64,000 nt of DNA from Rusavskia elegans (Eukaryota; Ascomycota; Lecanoromycetes; Teloschistales; Teloschistaceae), in the NCBI GenBank assembly GCA_011316305.1, contig SAUG01000094.1, forward strand, positions 62,001 to 126,000. The letters are read 5' to 3'. This document shows positions 11,729 to 23,566 of the stretch, one piece after another (position 1 is the stretch's first letter; the number at the start of each line of letters is the position of its first letter). The notes beneath the pieces are model-generated. The model saw only the letters and a program-made list of their open reading frames with translations, was not told the origin of the DNA and ran no database searches. Position numbers and translations under genes: made by a program.

Positions 11729-13938
11729 ATGGCTGAATTCATTGGGCAAGGCTGCCGCAACCTGTCCAACCCAGAGCTTCAACTAATCTTGAACTGACAG
11801 CTCACGCATCTCCCTGATATCAAAAAGGGACATTCGGTATGCCCCTACCAGGCGACATTTCGAATAAATGACTGATAAGTTCCAGCTACGTCGGTACCCT
11901 ACATGAAATCAACTCAGAAAGCTCTACAGTCGCACTCGAGAACGTCGTCTCTTGGGGCACTGAAGGTCGCGACCCGGACAATGAAGTCCCTCCATCTGAA
12001 ACTGTCTACGAATACATCGTATTTCGCGGTAGCGATGTTAAAGACTTGAAGATCCAAGAGCAACCGAAAGAGAACAAACCTCCTAATCCACCACAGGTGC
12101 CCGATGATCCTGCCATACTCGGGGTAAGTCTTCTCATGCACATCCGACTGGCTGGTAATTTGTCAACGAGTTTATTTGGCAAGATGATGAAACATTTCGG
12201 ATGTAAATCATATTATTGTACCACCGAGAGCGCAAAACCATGTGGATATCTTCCGTTGCCTTCCTTCTGATACTTGCATGATCTTCCCGGAACCTGAACT
12301 CGAAGCCCTTTTGTCAACTACACCGTGGCTAACATCTCGACGCGACAGAGTGCTCGCCGTACCGCAGTTCCCGAATCTACGCAGCGACCACAACAAGAGC
12401 CACAGGCCTCATTTGTACCGCCGCAGAAAGAGCAAAACCAACAACCTTTTCAAAACCAGCAACAGCAGCGTCAGCAACAACCTCCACGCTTTCCTCAACA
12501 TTCGCCCTTTCCCCCCTACTACCACCCTTATGGACCTCCACCCCCTAATCAGCGATTTGGACCTCAAGGCTTTCCCCCTGGACAAGGCTTCCCTGGCATG
12601 CCATACGGCGCGCCTCCACCAGGATGGTATCCCCCTCCAAATCAAGGCTTCCCGCATCAAGGATACGGACACTTTCAACCTCCCCAGATGCCGATTGGTT
12701 CTGGCAATCATCAGAACCAGCAAACCCCTAATCAGCAACAGGCTCCACCCAACGTACCTACCGCGCACCAAGAGCAACCTCAGCCCCAGCAAAAATCACC
12801 CAACAAACCAGTTGCTACTGTAAAGCTACCAAGCTCCTCCACAACACCAGCTCCTGCAGAAGTGGTGTTGAACGGTCCTCCGCCACCCACCGAATCAAAG
12901 CCTAACGTAGCGGCTGCTCTCGCTCCACCGGCGCCTACAGCAAGCATCGAAGTCCCTACTACTGAGAAGAACACTCAAGCCACTCAAAAGAACGGGCGGA
13001 TAGTGCCAGCAATCCCGCGCGTTAGTCCTGCCGTAAAACCCGCGGTCCCTGTCAATGGGGCTCTACAAGGCAATCAAGCGAACATTCCTAGGCCTCAAAT
13101 ACAAATCAAAATTGCAGAGCCACGACCCACACAGGTCGCTGCGAAATCCATTGAAGATGCCAATCGTGATGCCCGCGCAGCCGTTGCTGCCGCAATGGCC
13201 AAACTCCCCCCTGCACCCGGCGCTGGCCAACCGCAGACCAAGAAGCCTACCGTCGCAAACACCAAGAAAGAGGAAAACCAAAACTCCAATGCTATGGATA
13301 ACCTGACCAACAAGGTCAACGAAATGCGGACGAGCGACAATATCCGCACATCCCGGCAACCGGGAACTGGCGGCTATGCCGCAGGTCATCGTGGTGGTCG
13401 AAGCAATTATCGTGGAAACCGTCCCCGCAACGACAGCCAGACGAAGAAAGTAGAAGTCCCCACTACAGATTATGATTTTGAAACGGCAAACGCCAAATTC
13501 AACAAACAAGACCTGGTCAAGGAAGCTATTGCCTCTGGATCCCCCCTGGGCTCGCCCCTCGATGGCGCAAACGATATTCCCGACGCCACCCCATTGACAG
13601 TGAACGGAGATCGCAAAGCGAGTGAAGCTAGTGTCTCAATTACACCTGCGAGCGTGGGGTACAACAAAACGACTTCCTTTTTCGATAATATCTCGAGCGA
13701 GAGCAAGGAGCGTGAGGAAGGCGCTGTGAAAAAGGGCGGGAGGGAGTTTAGGACTGAGGAAGTGAGGAAGAATTTGGAAACGTTTGGACAGGGGAGTGTT
13801 GATGGAGGGAGAGGTGGATATAGGGGAAGAGGACGTGGACGGGGATATGGGGCGCGTGGGAGGGGGTATGCTGGTAACGGGCGTGGGCGAGGCGGGACGA
13901 GGGGAGTGGGTAGGGCAGGGTTAGTTGCTGAATCTTGA
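11729..13938 (+). CDS. SCD6: Scd6/Lsm14 family translation repressor
   Basis: mRNP protein acting with the decapping/translation-repression machinery in P-bodies. Exons: 11729..11745, 11801..11836, 11886..12123 and 12349..13938 (626 aa). Intron 1 is a GC-AG intron (donor TTGG|GCAAGG, 55 nt) giving MAEFIGSRISLISK, the expected start of the LSm domain; YVGTLHEINSENSTVALENV and YEYIVFRGSDVKDL complete it. Intron 3 is unusually long here (225 nt; branch site GGCTAAC just before CGACAG) and might hide a small exon. The middle is Pro/Gln-rich. The C-terminus has the DFDF box (TTDYDFETANAKF), FFD box (TSFFDNISSESKER), TFG box (RKNLETFGQG) and an RGG tail. The architecture is complete. Confidence 0.92.
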
Positions 13939-14231
13939 ACGAAACGGCTAAGGATGGAGAGAGATGAGGTACAGAAAGGGGGATGTTGAGAAAAGGGGAA
14001 GGACGAAAAGGGGCTTTGCTTTTTGGAAGAGAACCACGGCAGCGAAGATGTCTTAGCCAATTTCTATCCTTTAGTGTAGGATAGGCGCTAGTCGTTGCTT
14101 ACTGCAGACAAAGCGAGGTAGGTGTGGAACTGGCTTAGGAGGCAGTAATGACAATTCAACCACTCTTCATTAGGTCGTCCTCATCAGTTCAGATTCATAA
14201 TAATTCTAGCATATTGGCGGCAGTAGTCGAT

Positions 14232-15194
14232 TTATTTACTGGCATCTTTCTGCCGTTTCATGCGCTCTTCAGCAGCTTGGGCCATCAGCTCTCTCCGACC
14301 AAGACCATGCTTAGCCGAAGCTGACACTGAACCGTTACTCCCACCAAGAATGAATTCGCCACCCGTCCATCCCCCACCATCCATATGTTCACCATCCACA
14401 CCCTGGTCCTCAGGATTATAGAATTCCTGATCGGTCAAAGCGTGCCCACCAGCCCTCCAATCATTCTCCTCGACCTCCTTCTCAATCGCCTTGGTCAGAT
14501 CCCAAAAATCCCGATCATGTTCCCCAAACACATTATGCGCCAACTCATGACACAGCGTCTTCCGGATGGTTTTATAATCCCTATATCCATCATACGCATC
14601 CGTGCGCAACCGCAACTCGATGATCTCGCCTCTGTTGCGGTTCAGGCCCAGAGTGCGGCTTTCGTGCGTCGTATGCTCGGCCGGGTTCATCTCCGTCAGG
14701 ACACCGACTGAGAACCTGTGTTTCCGCATGCTGGCTTTGATGCCGGCGTCGTTGCGCAGGCGTTCGAGGAAGCGGAGGGATTTGGAAGGGTTCGGGAGGT
14801 AAGGGAGGGGGAGGAGGGTGCTGAATGTGTAGGTTGCTTCGTCTTGGGTTTTTTTCCAGTCGCGGTAGGGAGCGGGTTTGACGGTGGGGGTTCTTGGGTT
14901 TGGCGGCTTGGATTTTTGAGCGGATGCGGTGGATAGGGAGGAGAGTTCGGAGGGTAAGGGGGCGAGGAGGATGATTTTTTTGGAGAGGAGAGAGGAGAGG
15001 GGGAGGGTGGGGTTTGGGAAGGGGTATTTGAGGATGCCGATTTTAGGGGTGATGAGGAATTTTTGGTGGGCTTGGGGGATGGAGAGGGTGGTGTAGATGC
15101 GGGATGCTAGGTCGGAGATGGTGGCGGAGGGAGGGAAGTCGAAGGTATGGGAGGTACCGTGATGGGAGAAGGATAGGGTGATGTTGTCGGCCAT
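14232..15194 (-). CDS. Ubiquitin-like/WLM-domain metalloprotease
   Basis: Single exon, 320 aa. Residues 1-80 form a ubiquitin-like domain (ITLSFSHHGTSHTFDF; hydrophobic LLSKKIILLAP). Residues about 120-260 are a WLM domain with zinc-protease motif CHELAHNVFGEHDRDFW (His216, Glu217, His220, His226), as in Wss1/SPRTN-type DNA-protein crosslink proteases. Upstream ELRLR and the TLGLNRNRGE strand fit the family. The pairing of UBL with WLM matches known fungal ubiquitin/metalloprotease fusion proteins, so this is not a novel fusion. It converges on Scd6, with 293 bp between stop codons. Confidence 0.88.
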   Translation of the reverse strand: MADNITLSFSHHGTSHTFDFPPSATISDLASRIYTTLSIPQAHQKFLITPKIGILKYPFPNPTLPLSSLLSKKIILLAPLPSELSSLSTASAQKSKPPNPRTPTVKPAPYRDWKKTQDEATYTFSTLLPLPYLPNPSKSLRFLERLRNDAGIKASMRKHRFSVGVLTEMNPAEHTTHESRTLGLNRNRGEIIELRLRTDAYDGYRDYKTIRKTLCHELAHNVFGEHDRDFWDLTKAIEKEVEENDWRAGGHALTDQEFYNPEDQGVDGEHMDGGGWTGGEFILGGSNGSVSASAKHGLGRRELMAQAAEERMKRQKDASK

Positions 15195-16681
15195 GGTTGT
15201 AATGGGTCAACGGTTTTGAAAGTCTTTCAATAGGGTTGCAACGCTGGGATAGGAGATCGAGAGGATTACTTCGAAGCAGTCACAGTGAGGGAAGGTAATG
15301 GGGAATGAAGTACGGAATCTAGAAGTCACCATGGATTTGTCATCTAAAGCACGTCCATTTTGGAGGCTGAAAGGCACGCGTCCCGAGGGATTTTTATGCG
15401 AGGTATAAAGGTGGCTATTTTCGGCAATATTTCCCCCGCCGCCCTCTAATCTCGAATATCTAGCTGAATCCGGCCTCTTTTTTCTAGTACTTCTATCGAT
15501 AGAATCTTTTTATAGCTTTATGGTATCTGTTTATAGCTTCTTTTATATAGTTATTATAACGAAACTAATACCTTTTTATCGGTTTTCGATCTTGACCATG
15601 TTTGCCGCGAGTAGTCTATTTCCTACCATGTTCCCCGCCAGCGATGCCGTATTGATACTATCCAGAGCTTGAAGAAGGCGAAAGAGTAGAACGCGGCTGT
15701 CTCGCGCCTGCCTCGGTAAAAGCCGCGGATGCCAAGACCCAGTCAAGCCAATGCACGGGTTGGATACCTTTCTTGTCTTCCAACGCTCTACACTCGTCCC
15801 TGTCGTTGTCCAAACGCCCTGTGCTTTCAACACGAGCAAAGCCTGAGCATGCCAGAATAGCTTTAACCTTAGCGATGGCTACTAATTAAATCTCAACGTT
15901 TCTTCCTAAGATCGCCCAAAGTCATCTCGAGCATCTTAGCAAATGACTGGATCATTTCTTCAGATTAGCTATTTACCCGGCCAATCACGACAAATGGATG
16001 TTGGGAATCGGCGCTCAATGTTCCTATCTGTTTAGACATGTTTTGTCTGCAGCATTGTCTTCACCTGTGACTATACAGAAATCTCAAATGGCGTACTTTA
16101 CACGTGGACAACTCTGGGCGTCTTCCGTTCTTCTTTCTTGTTCCAAAACCTGACTCCAGCAACTACGGCATTCGAAAATAGGAGATATGGTTCTCCTGCG
16201 GCCATGGCACGAAATTCACGTGTATACGGTTGGATCACCATTTGAATCATCGGTCTAGACTTCTACATCTTCTTATCTCTCCTATGCCTCGTCATCATAC
16301 ACTATATGATGGCAGAATGCGGAACAGGTCATGACGCGCACATCAAATAAGACGAGAGAATTTCGAAAACAAAAACTTCACGCCGGAGACCTTGAAATTT
16401 AAGCAATAATTCGACCACTCTTAACGGCATCAACACAGAGACAGAAGTCCGGCCATCTGGCTTGTATACACGTTCCCCAACTCGGGATCTATGCATATTA
16501 ATTTTAAAGCTAATCACGGAGAACACTTTTGGTTGTCAAATCTGAGAGAAGCAGACATATCAAGCAGAATTATGTACTAGTCATTCAAAAAGTGTCACTA
16601 CTGTCGTTTCATGTGGTGGTACCTGCCTGAGTACTCATGTTTCCCTCCTTTATACAATCACGTACGCATCTCGATCCAGAG
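15195..16681. other. Gene-poor 1.5 kb with a short AT-rich patch
   Basis: No gene is recognised. Around 15475-15590 the DNA becomes TA-rich and CpA-poor, similar in texture to the RIP-mutated block at 23.6-29.0 kb but only about 100 bp long. A minus-strand frame at 15576..15839 ends in a charged helix-like tail and might be a transposase relic; the support is too weak to call it. Confidence 0.4.
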
Positions 16682-19025
16682 TCACTGCCGCATCCGTCGC
16701 TGCTCCCCGCAAAATGCCTGGGAAATACCAATCAAGGTCTCAGCTACCGTGGTGAGGGACTGAAGATCCACCCATCCTTCCTCTCGCCCCTGCGCAGTTG
16801 GACTTTCGCCGATTGGCCCATACATAACAACAGGGATGTCTTTGTCAGCGAGCAGGGAAGCATCGGTCCAGAAGGCTTCGGCGCTCATCTTGGCTTCCTT
16901 TCCCGTGGTTCGCTTAATCTGGTCGGCCACTAGAGAGACGAAAGGGTGATCCGGTGCGATTTCGAAACTTGGGCGCGAGAGGGTGGTCTTCGATTCGTAG
17001 AAGAGAGTGGGGGAATCTTGGGTAGAAGTTTTCAGGAGTTCGTCGACATCTGCCTTGAGCCGGTCGAGGGGCTCGTTTAAGACCGTTCGCCGTTCCAGCT
17101 GTATCGAACAAGTGGCGGGATAGGTGCTTAAGTCCTCCCCTCCCTTTACAATGGAGGCATGGACGCTGCCCGGCCCCAGCAATGGATGCTTCGGTCCCTC
17201 CTTGATGAGTCGCTGGGAGTATTTGTCCAGTGCTACGAGAAAATAGCCCGCCCGCGAGATTGCGTCAATACCTGTGTCGAATCGAAAGCCGGGAGACGTG
17301 CGCCCATGAATAGTGACCTCAAACCAGGCGAACCCTTTATGGGCAACACCGAGGCTTGCGTGCGTCGGCGAGCTCACGATCGCACCATCAACTATCCAGC
17401 CGGCTTGCAGTAACTGTTCGGTGCCGATGCCGAGACCTGCCACCCCAGTGAAGATGATATCGCCGTCCAGACGGTCCTGCTTTGCCTGGACTAGAGTAAC
17501 TAGACATGCTGCGATCCCTCCCTTCGCGTCTGCGGCTCCGCAACCATATAGCCTGCCATTCTTGATTTGACCTCTTAATGGATCTCCTCCGTCGCTAGCC
17601 AGTGTCGCAGTGTCAAGATGCCCGTTTAGCATGAGGCTTTTGCCGTTTCCCGTGCCTCTTACTATTCCAACGACCGACGGTCGGCCCGGAAGAGCCTCGA
17701 GCCATTGAGTTTCAATGTCCCTATGCTCAAGCCACGCTATGATGTATCTGGCGATCTCTACTTCACCTGGGCTTCCTCTGTGTGCTTCTGTTCGTCCCTT
17801 TGCAAGAACGGAAGAGTCAATCTGCACGAGGGCCTGGGCAAGTGATTGTACATCGTCAAAAGACACGTCCTTGGGGACGTCGTAGGGTCTGCTGCCCTCT
17901 GTACAGAGAAGAACTATAACGGACGATTCGTCCAGTTCCGAAGCCTCCTCCGAGCCTTTCAGTCGGCGGAGAGCGGCTAGAGGTGATGCTCCACAAGGTC
18001 CAGTAGAAATTTGTTCGGATTGAAGATACTCATTAGCCACATGGACTTCATAATCGCTGACAGTCAAGCTTGCATCAACTCCAGCCTTGTGCAAGGGCCA
18101 AGCAATACTAGATACAGTCCCACATTCCAGACCACTCATGATGGTAGGCGTAGTCTCAACGACGACGGGCTTACCCTTGACGAGGCTTTTATAGAGACAT
18201 GCTGCGGTATCGGGTTCTACCGTAAGCACCTTCGAGGAGTTTGCATTGAGCTCTTTATAATGAGCTACAACTGCTTGGGCGAAGGATCCCACTCCTACCG
18301 GGGCAACAATCCAGTCTGGGGTCTGCTCATCGAGCTCCTCATCAATCTCACGTAGCATTGTACGGTAGCCATCTGTAATCCACTTATATACTCATCAGTC
18401 AACGATGTGTCTTTTCACATAACTTAAAACTTACCGAAGGTATTTCCTCGTAACCAGGGAAAGCGGTATCCTGGATCAAAATTCCCTTATCCTTGGCTGT
18501 CTCAAAGGCAACCTGTACAGCTAGATCGTAGGATCCATTAATCTGGGTAACTAAAGCGCCTTCGTCCTTGATTGTCTGGATAGTCGTGGGACTCATACTA
18601 CTAGGGACAAAGATCTGAACCTGTGTCTCGAGGATACTTCCCATCCGCGCGACTGCAAGACCATGGTTACCATCTGTTGCTGTTAAGAGGGTTGTTGGCG
18701 CGCCGAGCAAGGCCTTTTTGAGCGCCGTTAGGTCGGAATCAAGAGGAAGATTGAACTTGCTAGCCACGGCTCGAAAGGTACCCCAGGATGCACCCAGGAT
18801 CTTGAAGGATGAAAGGCCCAGACGCCAGCCTTCATACTTGAGATAGACGGCCTTGACACCAATCTCTTTCGCGACTTTGGGGAGAGGAATAAGTCTTGTA
18901 GGGGAGTAACCCGGGAGTTTTCGGTGGAAGGCGCCCACGAGTTCCGGAGAGGTGGTGGCTGGCGGAGCGCGCCACGACTGCGCGCCAGGGTTGCGGTAGA
19001 TGGGCCGCCGCCGAAGAGACGCCAT
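16682..19025 (-). CDS. Diaminopropionate ammonia-lyase fused to degenerate M20 peptidase domain
   Basis: Two exons, 19025..18435 and 18382..16682 (763 aa); the 52-nt intron joins YEEIPS to WITDGYRT in phase 0. Residues 1 to about 365 are a fold-type II PLP enzyme like diaminopropionate ammonia-lyase: Schiff-base Lys75 in LSSFKILGA, substrate loop TATDGNHG (115-122) and phosphate loop PVGVGS. Residues about 370-763 are M20 metallopeptidase-like (ArgE/DapE). The first metal motifs persist (NGHLDTA at His452/Asp454; AADAKGG at Asp482). The usual catalytic/metal Glu pair is replaced by VAGLGIGTE (511-519), the GEPS/T glutamate is Ser (SSPT, 534) and the terminal metal His is absent (GPIGESPTAQ, 719-728). 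The lyase part looks active; the peptidase part probably is not. One uninterrupted exon crosses the domain junction. Confidence 0.85.
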
Positions 19026-19649
19026 GATATCTACCAGGTTTGGTGGGAGATCCAGTCGATCTCAGACTGCACCGCATCTGATACTTCAACTTTTTTCATC
19101 CTATCTTATATATGAAGGTAGATGAGGCTGGCAACGAAATATCATCACCCCACCTTTAGGTATAAGGACCCTATCACAGAATGTTGTACGTACTCTCGTA
19201 CTACAGTACCTTTTTCACACTACTGATCAAATCTCCAGCCAGAGAGGTCGATTGGATGTCGCTTCCCTTGACGCCCCGCTCGGACCGATCGAGCCCATAG
19301 AGAGGCGGTACGGCCTCACTTTTCATGCTGATCGCTGCTTCCTGGCCTTAACATTGGTCCCTCCCCCGCCTGTCATTCTTGTGGGCTTATGCTCCCTACT
19401 AGCGGTCCATACCAACTCGATCGTTGTCTGCCTTGCTCACTGCATTAGTCGCACAATAACACCGAAAGGGAAGGCGAGTAACAAGGCTCGGGTAGCCTTG
19501 GGGACAGATCAACGACAAAGCCTTCAAGTATGCATGATAGTCACCAGGGCGGCGGCGCCCTGTTGACGTGCCGGCGAGATGTACATCCAGGCTGCACAAC
19601 TTAGACCCACTTTGCCGCGGCCTTACGAGCTTTCAGTCACCCAGACACC
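19026..19649. other. Divergent promoter region
   Basis: 624 bp between the lyase-fusion gene (-) and the NACHT-ankyrin gene (+). Frames here overlap on both strands and resemble nothing known. Confidence 0.5.
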
Positions 19650-22600
19650 ATGATGGATCCCCTTTCGCTGACTGTCGCTGCGTCTCAGCTGCTTGGTGCC
19701 GTGAACGCGGTGATCGTGATTGTTACCAGGTACAATGAGGAGATGAACAAGACCCCTCGCGATCTGGAACGGTTGGATGAAGAGCTGAAAGGGCTCCGTG
19801 GCGTCCTGGAAGCACTGGATTCTCTGATCATCGAGGCGAAAACTTCCAAAGCGGACGGAAACCCCAAGCTTCAGGCCTTGATTCCCCTCTACGAGCCGCT
19901 CATATTGTATCTTGACGATGTCAAAACCCTTCAGAAAAAGCTTGAATTGCCCGCCTGGTACCGCACCTCGCGTAGAAGGCGCAGCGTTGTAGCCGCCCTT
20001 GGTTGGCCGTTGAAACAAGACGAGGCTAGGAGGGAGCTGGAGAAGATGAAGACTTTCAGGGAGCAACTGAAAGACGCGATTCAAGTCGATACAATGTAAG
20101 CCAGGCCGATGTTCATGGATGTGACTGAGACACGCTTATACTCCACAGTCACATCGCAGTTGCCAATCGAAGGATTCTCAACGAAAACCAAAGGATCCTT
20201 ATTGAATTGGTTAGATCATGGAGGGCTAAGACCAGCAGTGCGCCCTCGCCCATCTTATCTCTGGGACAGTACGTGCTGATTCGGAATGACAGCCGAGCAC
20301 CGCAAAGACCTTCATCGATGGCTCGCTGCGCCTGATCCCTCTTCCAACTACCATGCCGCCTTGAAGAGACGAAATGAAGCCACCGGAGGCTGGCTAACCC
20401 AAAGCAAGCCATTCAACGCTTGGTTAGACGGCCCCCAGTCCTTTCTCTGGTTGTACGGCATTGCAGGAAGTGGCAAGACAATCCTGACAACTACAACTAT
20501 CGAGTACGCCATCAAACTCTCGCAAACCAACATCGGCACGGGAGTAGCCTACTTCTTCTTCGACTTTAACGATCCCGAAAAGCAGCTACCCGACAAAATG
20601 ATCCGCTCGATCTTGAAACAGCTATACGTGCAATGTCCCGAGACTCCCCAGGTACTGTCGATGCTCTTCTCATCCTGTGAAGACGCCGACCGGCCGCCAA
20701 CGATGGACGAGTTGCTCGAGGTTCTGCGTCAGGTTCTACGCAGTTTCTACAACGTCTACATCGTTCTAGACGCTCTTGACGAGTGCAGTAACCGAGAGGA
20801 CCTGCTAGAATACTTGGATCGCCTTCTGTCCTGGAACGTGGAGCACCTCCATATACTGGTGTCAAGCCGGCCGGAACGCGCTGTCGAAGAAGGGATAAGG
20901 CATTTGGTCAAGGGCGACAACAGGATCAAAATACAAGGCGACCAGGTCAACGATGATATCCGGATCTACATCAGGGGGCGGCTGGACCAGGACCCAAAGC
21001 TGAAAAGATGGCAGAAGAGGCCAGATGTGCGGAAGGAGATTGAAAGTTGTCTCATGAACAAGGCTGACGGGATGTAAGTCCACCAGCCCATCCAGATTAG
21101 AAGCATGTTTCTGACATCTACCGTCAGGTTCCGGCTGGTAGTCTGCCAAATGGACGAGCTGACCACCTGTTTCACCCGCCCGCAACTCCAGGAACGACTG
21201 AAGTCGCTCCCCAAAACCTTAGATGACATGTACGCCACGATGCTGCATCGAATTCCCGAGGAGCACGAACAGACGGCGGTCAAGATCCTGCAGTGGCTCA
21301 CTTACTCCACAGGCCAACTCAGCGTCGACGAAGTCGCCGAAGTTCTTTGCGTTGACCTCAAAGACGACTCCAAATTCGACCCCGAGCGGCGGTTCCCCGA
21401 CCCGCAAGATATCCTCGAGATATGCCCCAGCCTCGTGATTGGGACGGGACTTGGCGTCCAGAATTCTGAGGGGACGATCACTGGAGAGCAGGTGCAGCTG
21501 GCGCATTATTCGGTCAAGGAATTCTTGGTATCGAAACGGATCAAAGAGCTAGCACCCAATTACAGCATCAGCCCGAACACAGCACATACTTCGATGGCTG
21601 AGGTGTGTCTTGCATATCTCCTGTCGTTCGATAGTCCCGCTTCGGTGTTTCCTAGCATGCTGGAGAAGTTTCCTCTGGCAGCTTACGCGGCTCAGCACTG
21701 GACCAAACATGCTAAGCTGGCGGAAGAGGCAGAAAGCCTCGCTACGTTGACCATGGAGCTTTTCGATGAGGCGAATCCCGCGTACGTCAACTGGGGCTGC
21801 CTGCACAATCCCGACAAACCGTGGCAGACGCCAACCGATGGAATCAAGAAACGAGTCGATGGTGAAGAGGACCCGCTGCCCCCTCCTTTCTACATAGCCT
21901 CCCTATGCGGACTACTCCCCGTGGTCGACAAGATGCTCGAGTCGGATGCGGATGTGAACGAGACAGCAGGGGAATGCGGAAATCCACTTCAAGCAGCCTC
22001 TCGAGGCGGCCATGAAAACGTTGTTCGGCGCTTATTGGAGGCTGGTGCTGTTATCAACTCCCTTGGTGGTTTATACGGTACGGCGCTGCAAGCCGCCGCA
22101 TTCTGGGGTCATACCGGAGTAGTTCAGTGCTTGCTCGACTCCGCCGCCGACGTCAACTGCGCCGGTGGCAAGTACGCGAACGCCTTACATGCCGCCTCGC
22201 GCGAGGGCCACCTCCCCGTAGTGCAGACCCTTCTCCGTGCGGGCGCAAACGTCGCACAACGAGGGGGTTTCTACGGCGATGCTCTCCAAGCGGCAGCCTT
22301 TTACGGGCACGATGCCATCGTCCAAGCTCTCTTACATGCCGGCGCAGACGTCAATCAGCAATCCGGTGGCATCTATGGTAATGCACTGCAGGCGGCTTCC
22401 CGAAACGGGCACGACAAGGTGGTAAGGGATCTAATCGCCGCTGGCGCACGTGTCAATGATACGAGTGGAATGTATCACACCGCTCTTCAGTCCGCTGCCC
22501 GCGGGGCGCAGGGATCCGTTATCAAGAGACTTCTAGAGGCGGGCGCGGAGGTCAACGCCCAAGGCGGAAAATACGGCAACCCTCTACAGGCCGCCTGTCT

Positions 22601-23366
22601 AACTGAAGAGGCGAAGGTCGTGCAACAGCTGTTGGAGGCCGGCGCCGACGTTAATGCCCTTGGCGGAATATACGGCACCGCTTTGCAGACAGCTTGTGCG
22701 CACGGTTACGAAAAAATGGTACAGATTCTCCTTGACGGCCACGCCGACGTCAACATGCGGGGCGGGTACCTCGGCTCCGCCGTCGTTGCGGCGGCCAAGA
22801 ACGGCCACGACACCATCCTCGAGCTACTGTTAAAGGCTGGCGCCGACGTTAAAGGCTGGACGATGACGGTCACCGTCACGCGTACAAGCCACCGCCAGGT
22901 GATCACCCTCCTCGAAGAAGCGGGCGTGATCATCAATCGAGACGGCGACGGCGACAGTGGCGAGGATGATACTTTGTTGGCCCAAGACTTCGACGGCATT
23001 AACATCGCCAACAGCGGCGACGACGACGGCCATACCCGTCAAGCGGCGCTCTCGGTCAAGTTCTGCGATGAGTGCGGACGGTCGATTCCTAATGGCGACA
23101 AGTACTGGCACTGCGCCATCTGTCTGAACGATGATTGGGATAGCTGTCAGGAGTGTGTTGGGGCGGGGTTTCCTTGTCCGGCAAGGAGACATAAGATGGT
23201 GAGGAGACAAATTAGAGGTGGGGTTATTGTTGATATTGGTGATGATGATAGTGATCATGACGATTATGATAATGATAACGATGATGGTAATTATGCTGAT
23301 GGTGATGGTGATGGTGATGGTGGTATTATTAGAGGTAGGGATCACGATCGAAAGAATAATAAATGA
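19650..23366 (+). CDS. NACHT-ankyrin NLR-like protein with C-terminal ZZ-type zinc finger
   Basis: Exons: 19650..20095, 20149..20237, 20293..21073 and 21128..23366 (1184 aa). The second intron (GTGCGC...GACAG, 55 nt) is the one that keeps frame; an alternative donor at 20269 does not. N-terminal domain (1 to about 150) begins MDPLSLTVAASQLLG, the fungal STAND N-terminal helical type. The NACHT module has Walker A GIAGSGKT (234-241) and Walker B VLDALDEC (about 336-343), then a winged-helix region. About 690-1040 holds roughly nine ankyrin repeats built on GG.YG.ALQAA...GH..VV..LL.AGADVN. Next comes a Cys-rich ZZ-like finger (FCDECG, WHCAIC, SCQEC, about 1085-1125) and an Asp/Gly/Asn tail encoded by GAT-rich repeats. 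Fungal proteins of this class act in non-self recognition and programmed cell death; that role is inferred. Confidence 0.88.
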
Positions 23367-23526
23367 ATAAATAAATACAACAATTAACGCCTTAGAATAT
23401 ACCTCCCGGAACATCGCAAACTGTATCTTAGCCCTTAACGAACCCTGCTTCATGTTGCTGCACGAGGCGGAATACTGAACTTAACGCCAAGAATCAGGTG
23501 GGCAGGACTCCACTGCACACCGCCGC

Positions 23527-23566
23527 TATGGCGGACGGTAGGAGGCTTCCAGATAAAATAATTCCT
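23527..23566 (+). repeat. Left terminal inverted repeat
   Basis: This 40-bp arm is identical to the reverse complement of 29060..29099 except for two C-to-T changes (positions 23554 and 23559), both turning CpA into TpA. Confidence 0.9.

Noticed and set aside
15576..15839. Possible transposase C-terminus on the minus strand
   Set aside because: Only a short helix-like tail is suggestive; no catalytic motif, TIR or longer frame supports it.
20238..20292. Alternative donor at 20269 (GTACGT) for the NLR second intron
   Set aside because: It is a better donor by sequence but leaves the exons out of phase with the NACHT frame; the donor at 20238 keeps frame and gives a normal 55-nt intron.
22830..23453. 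Minus-strand frame rich in Ile/Thr opposite the NLR tail
   Set aside because: Antisense of the GAT-rich acidic tail; stop codons are avoided by composition only.
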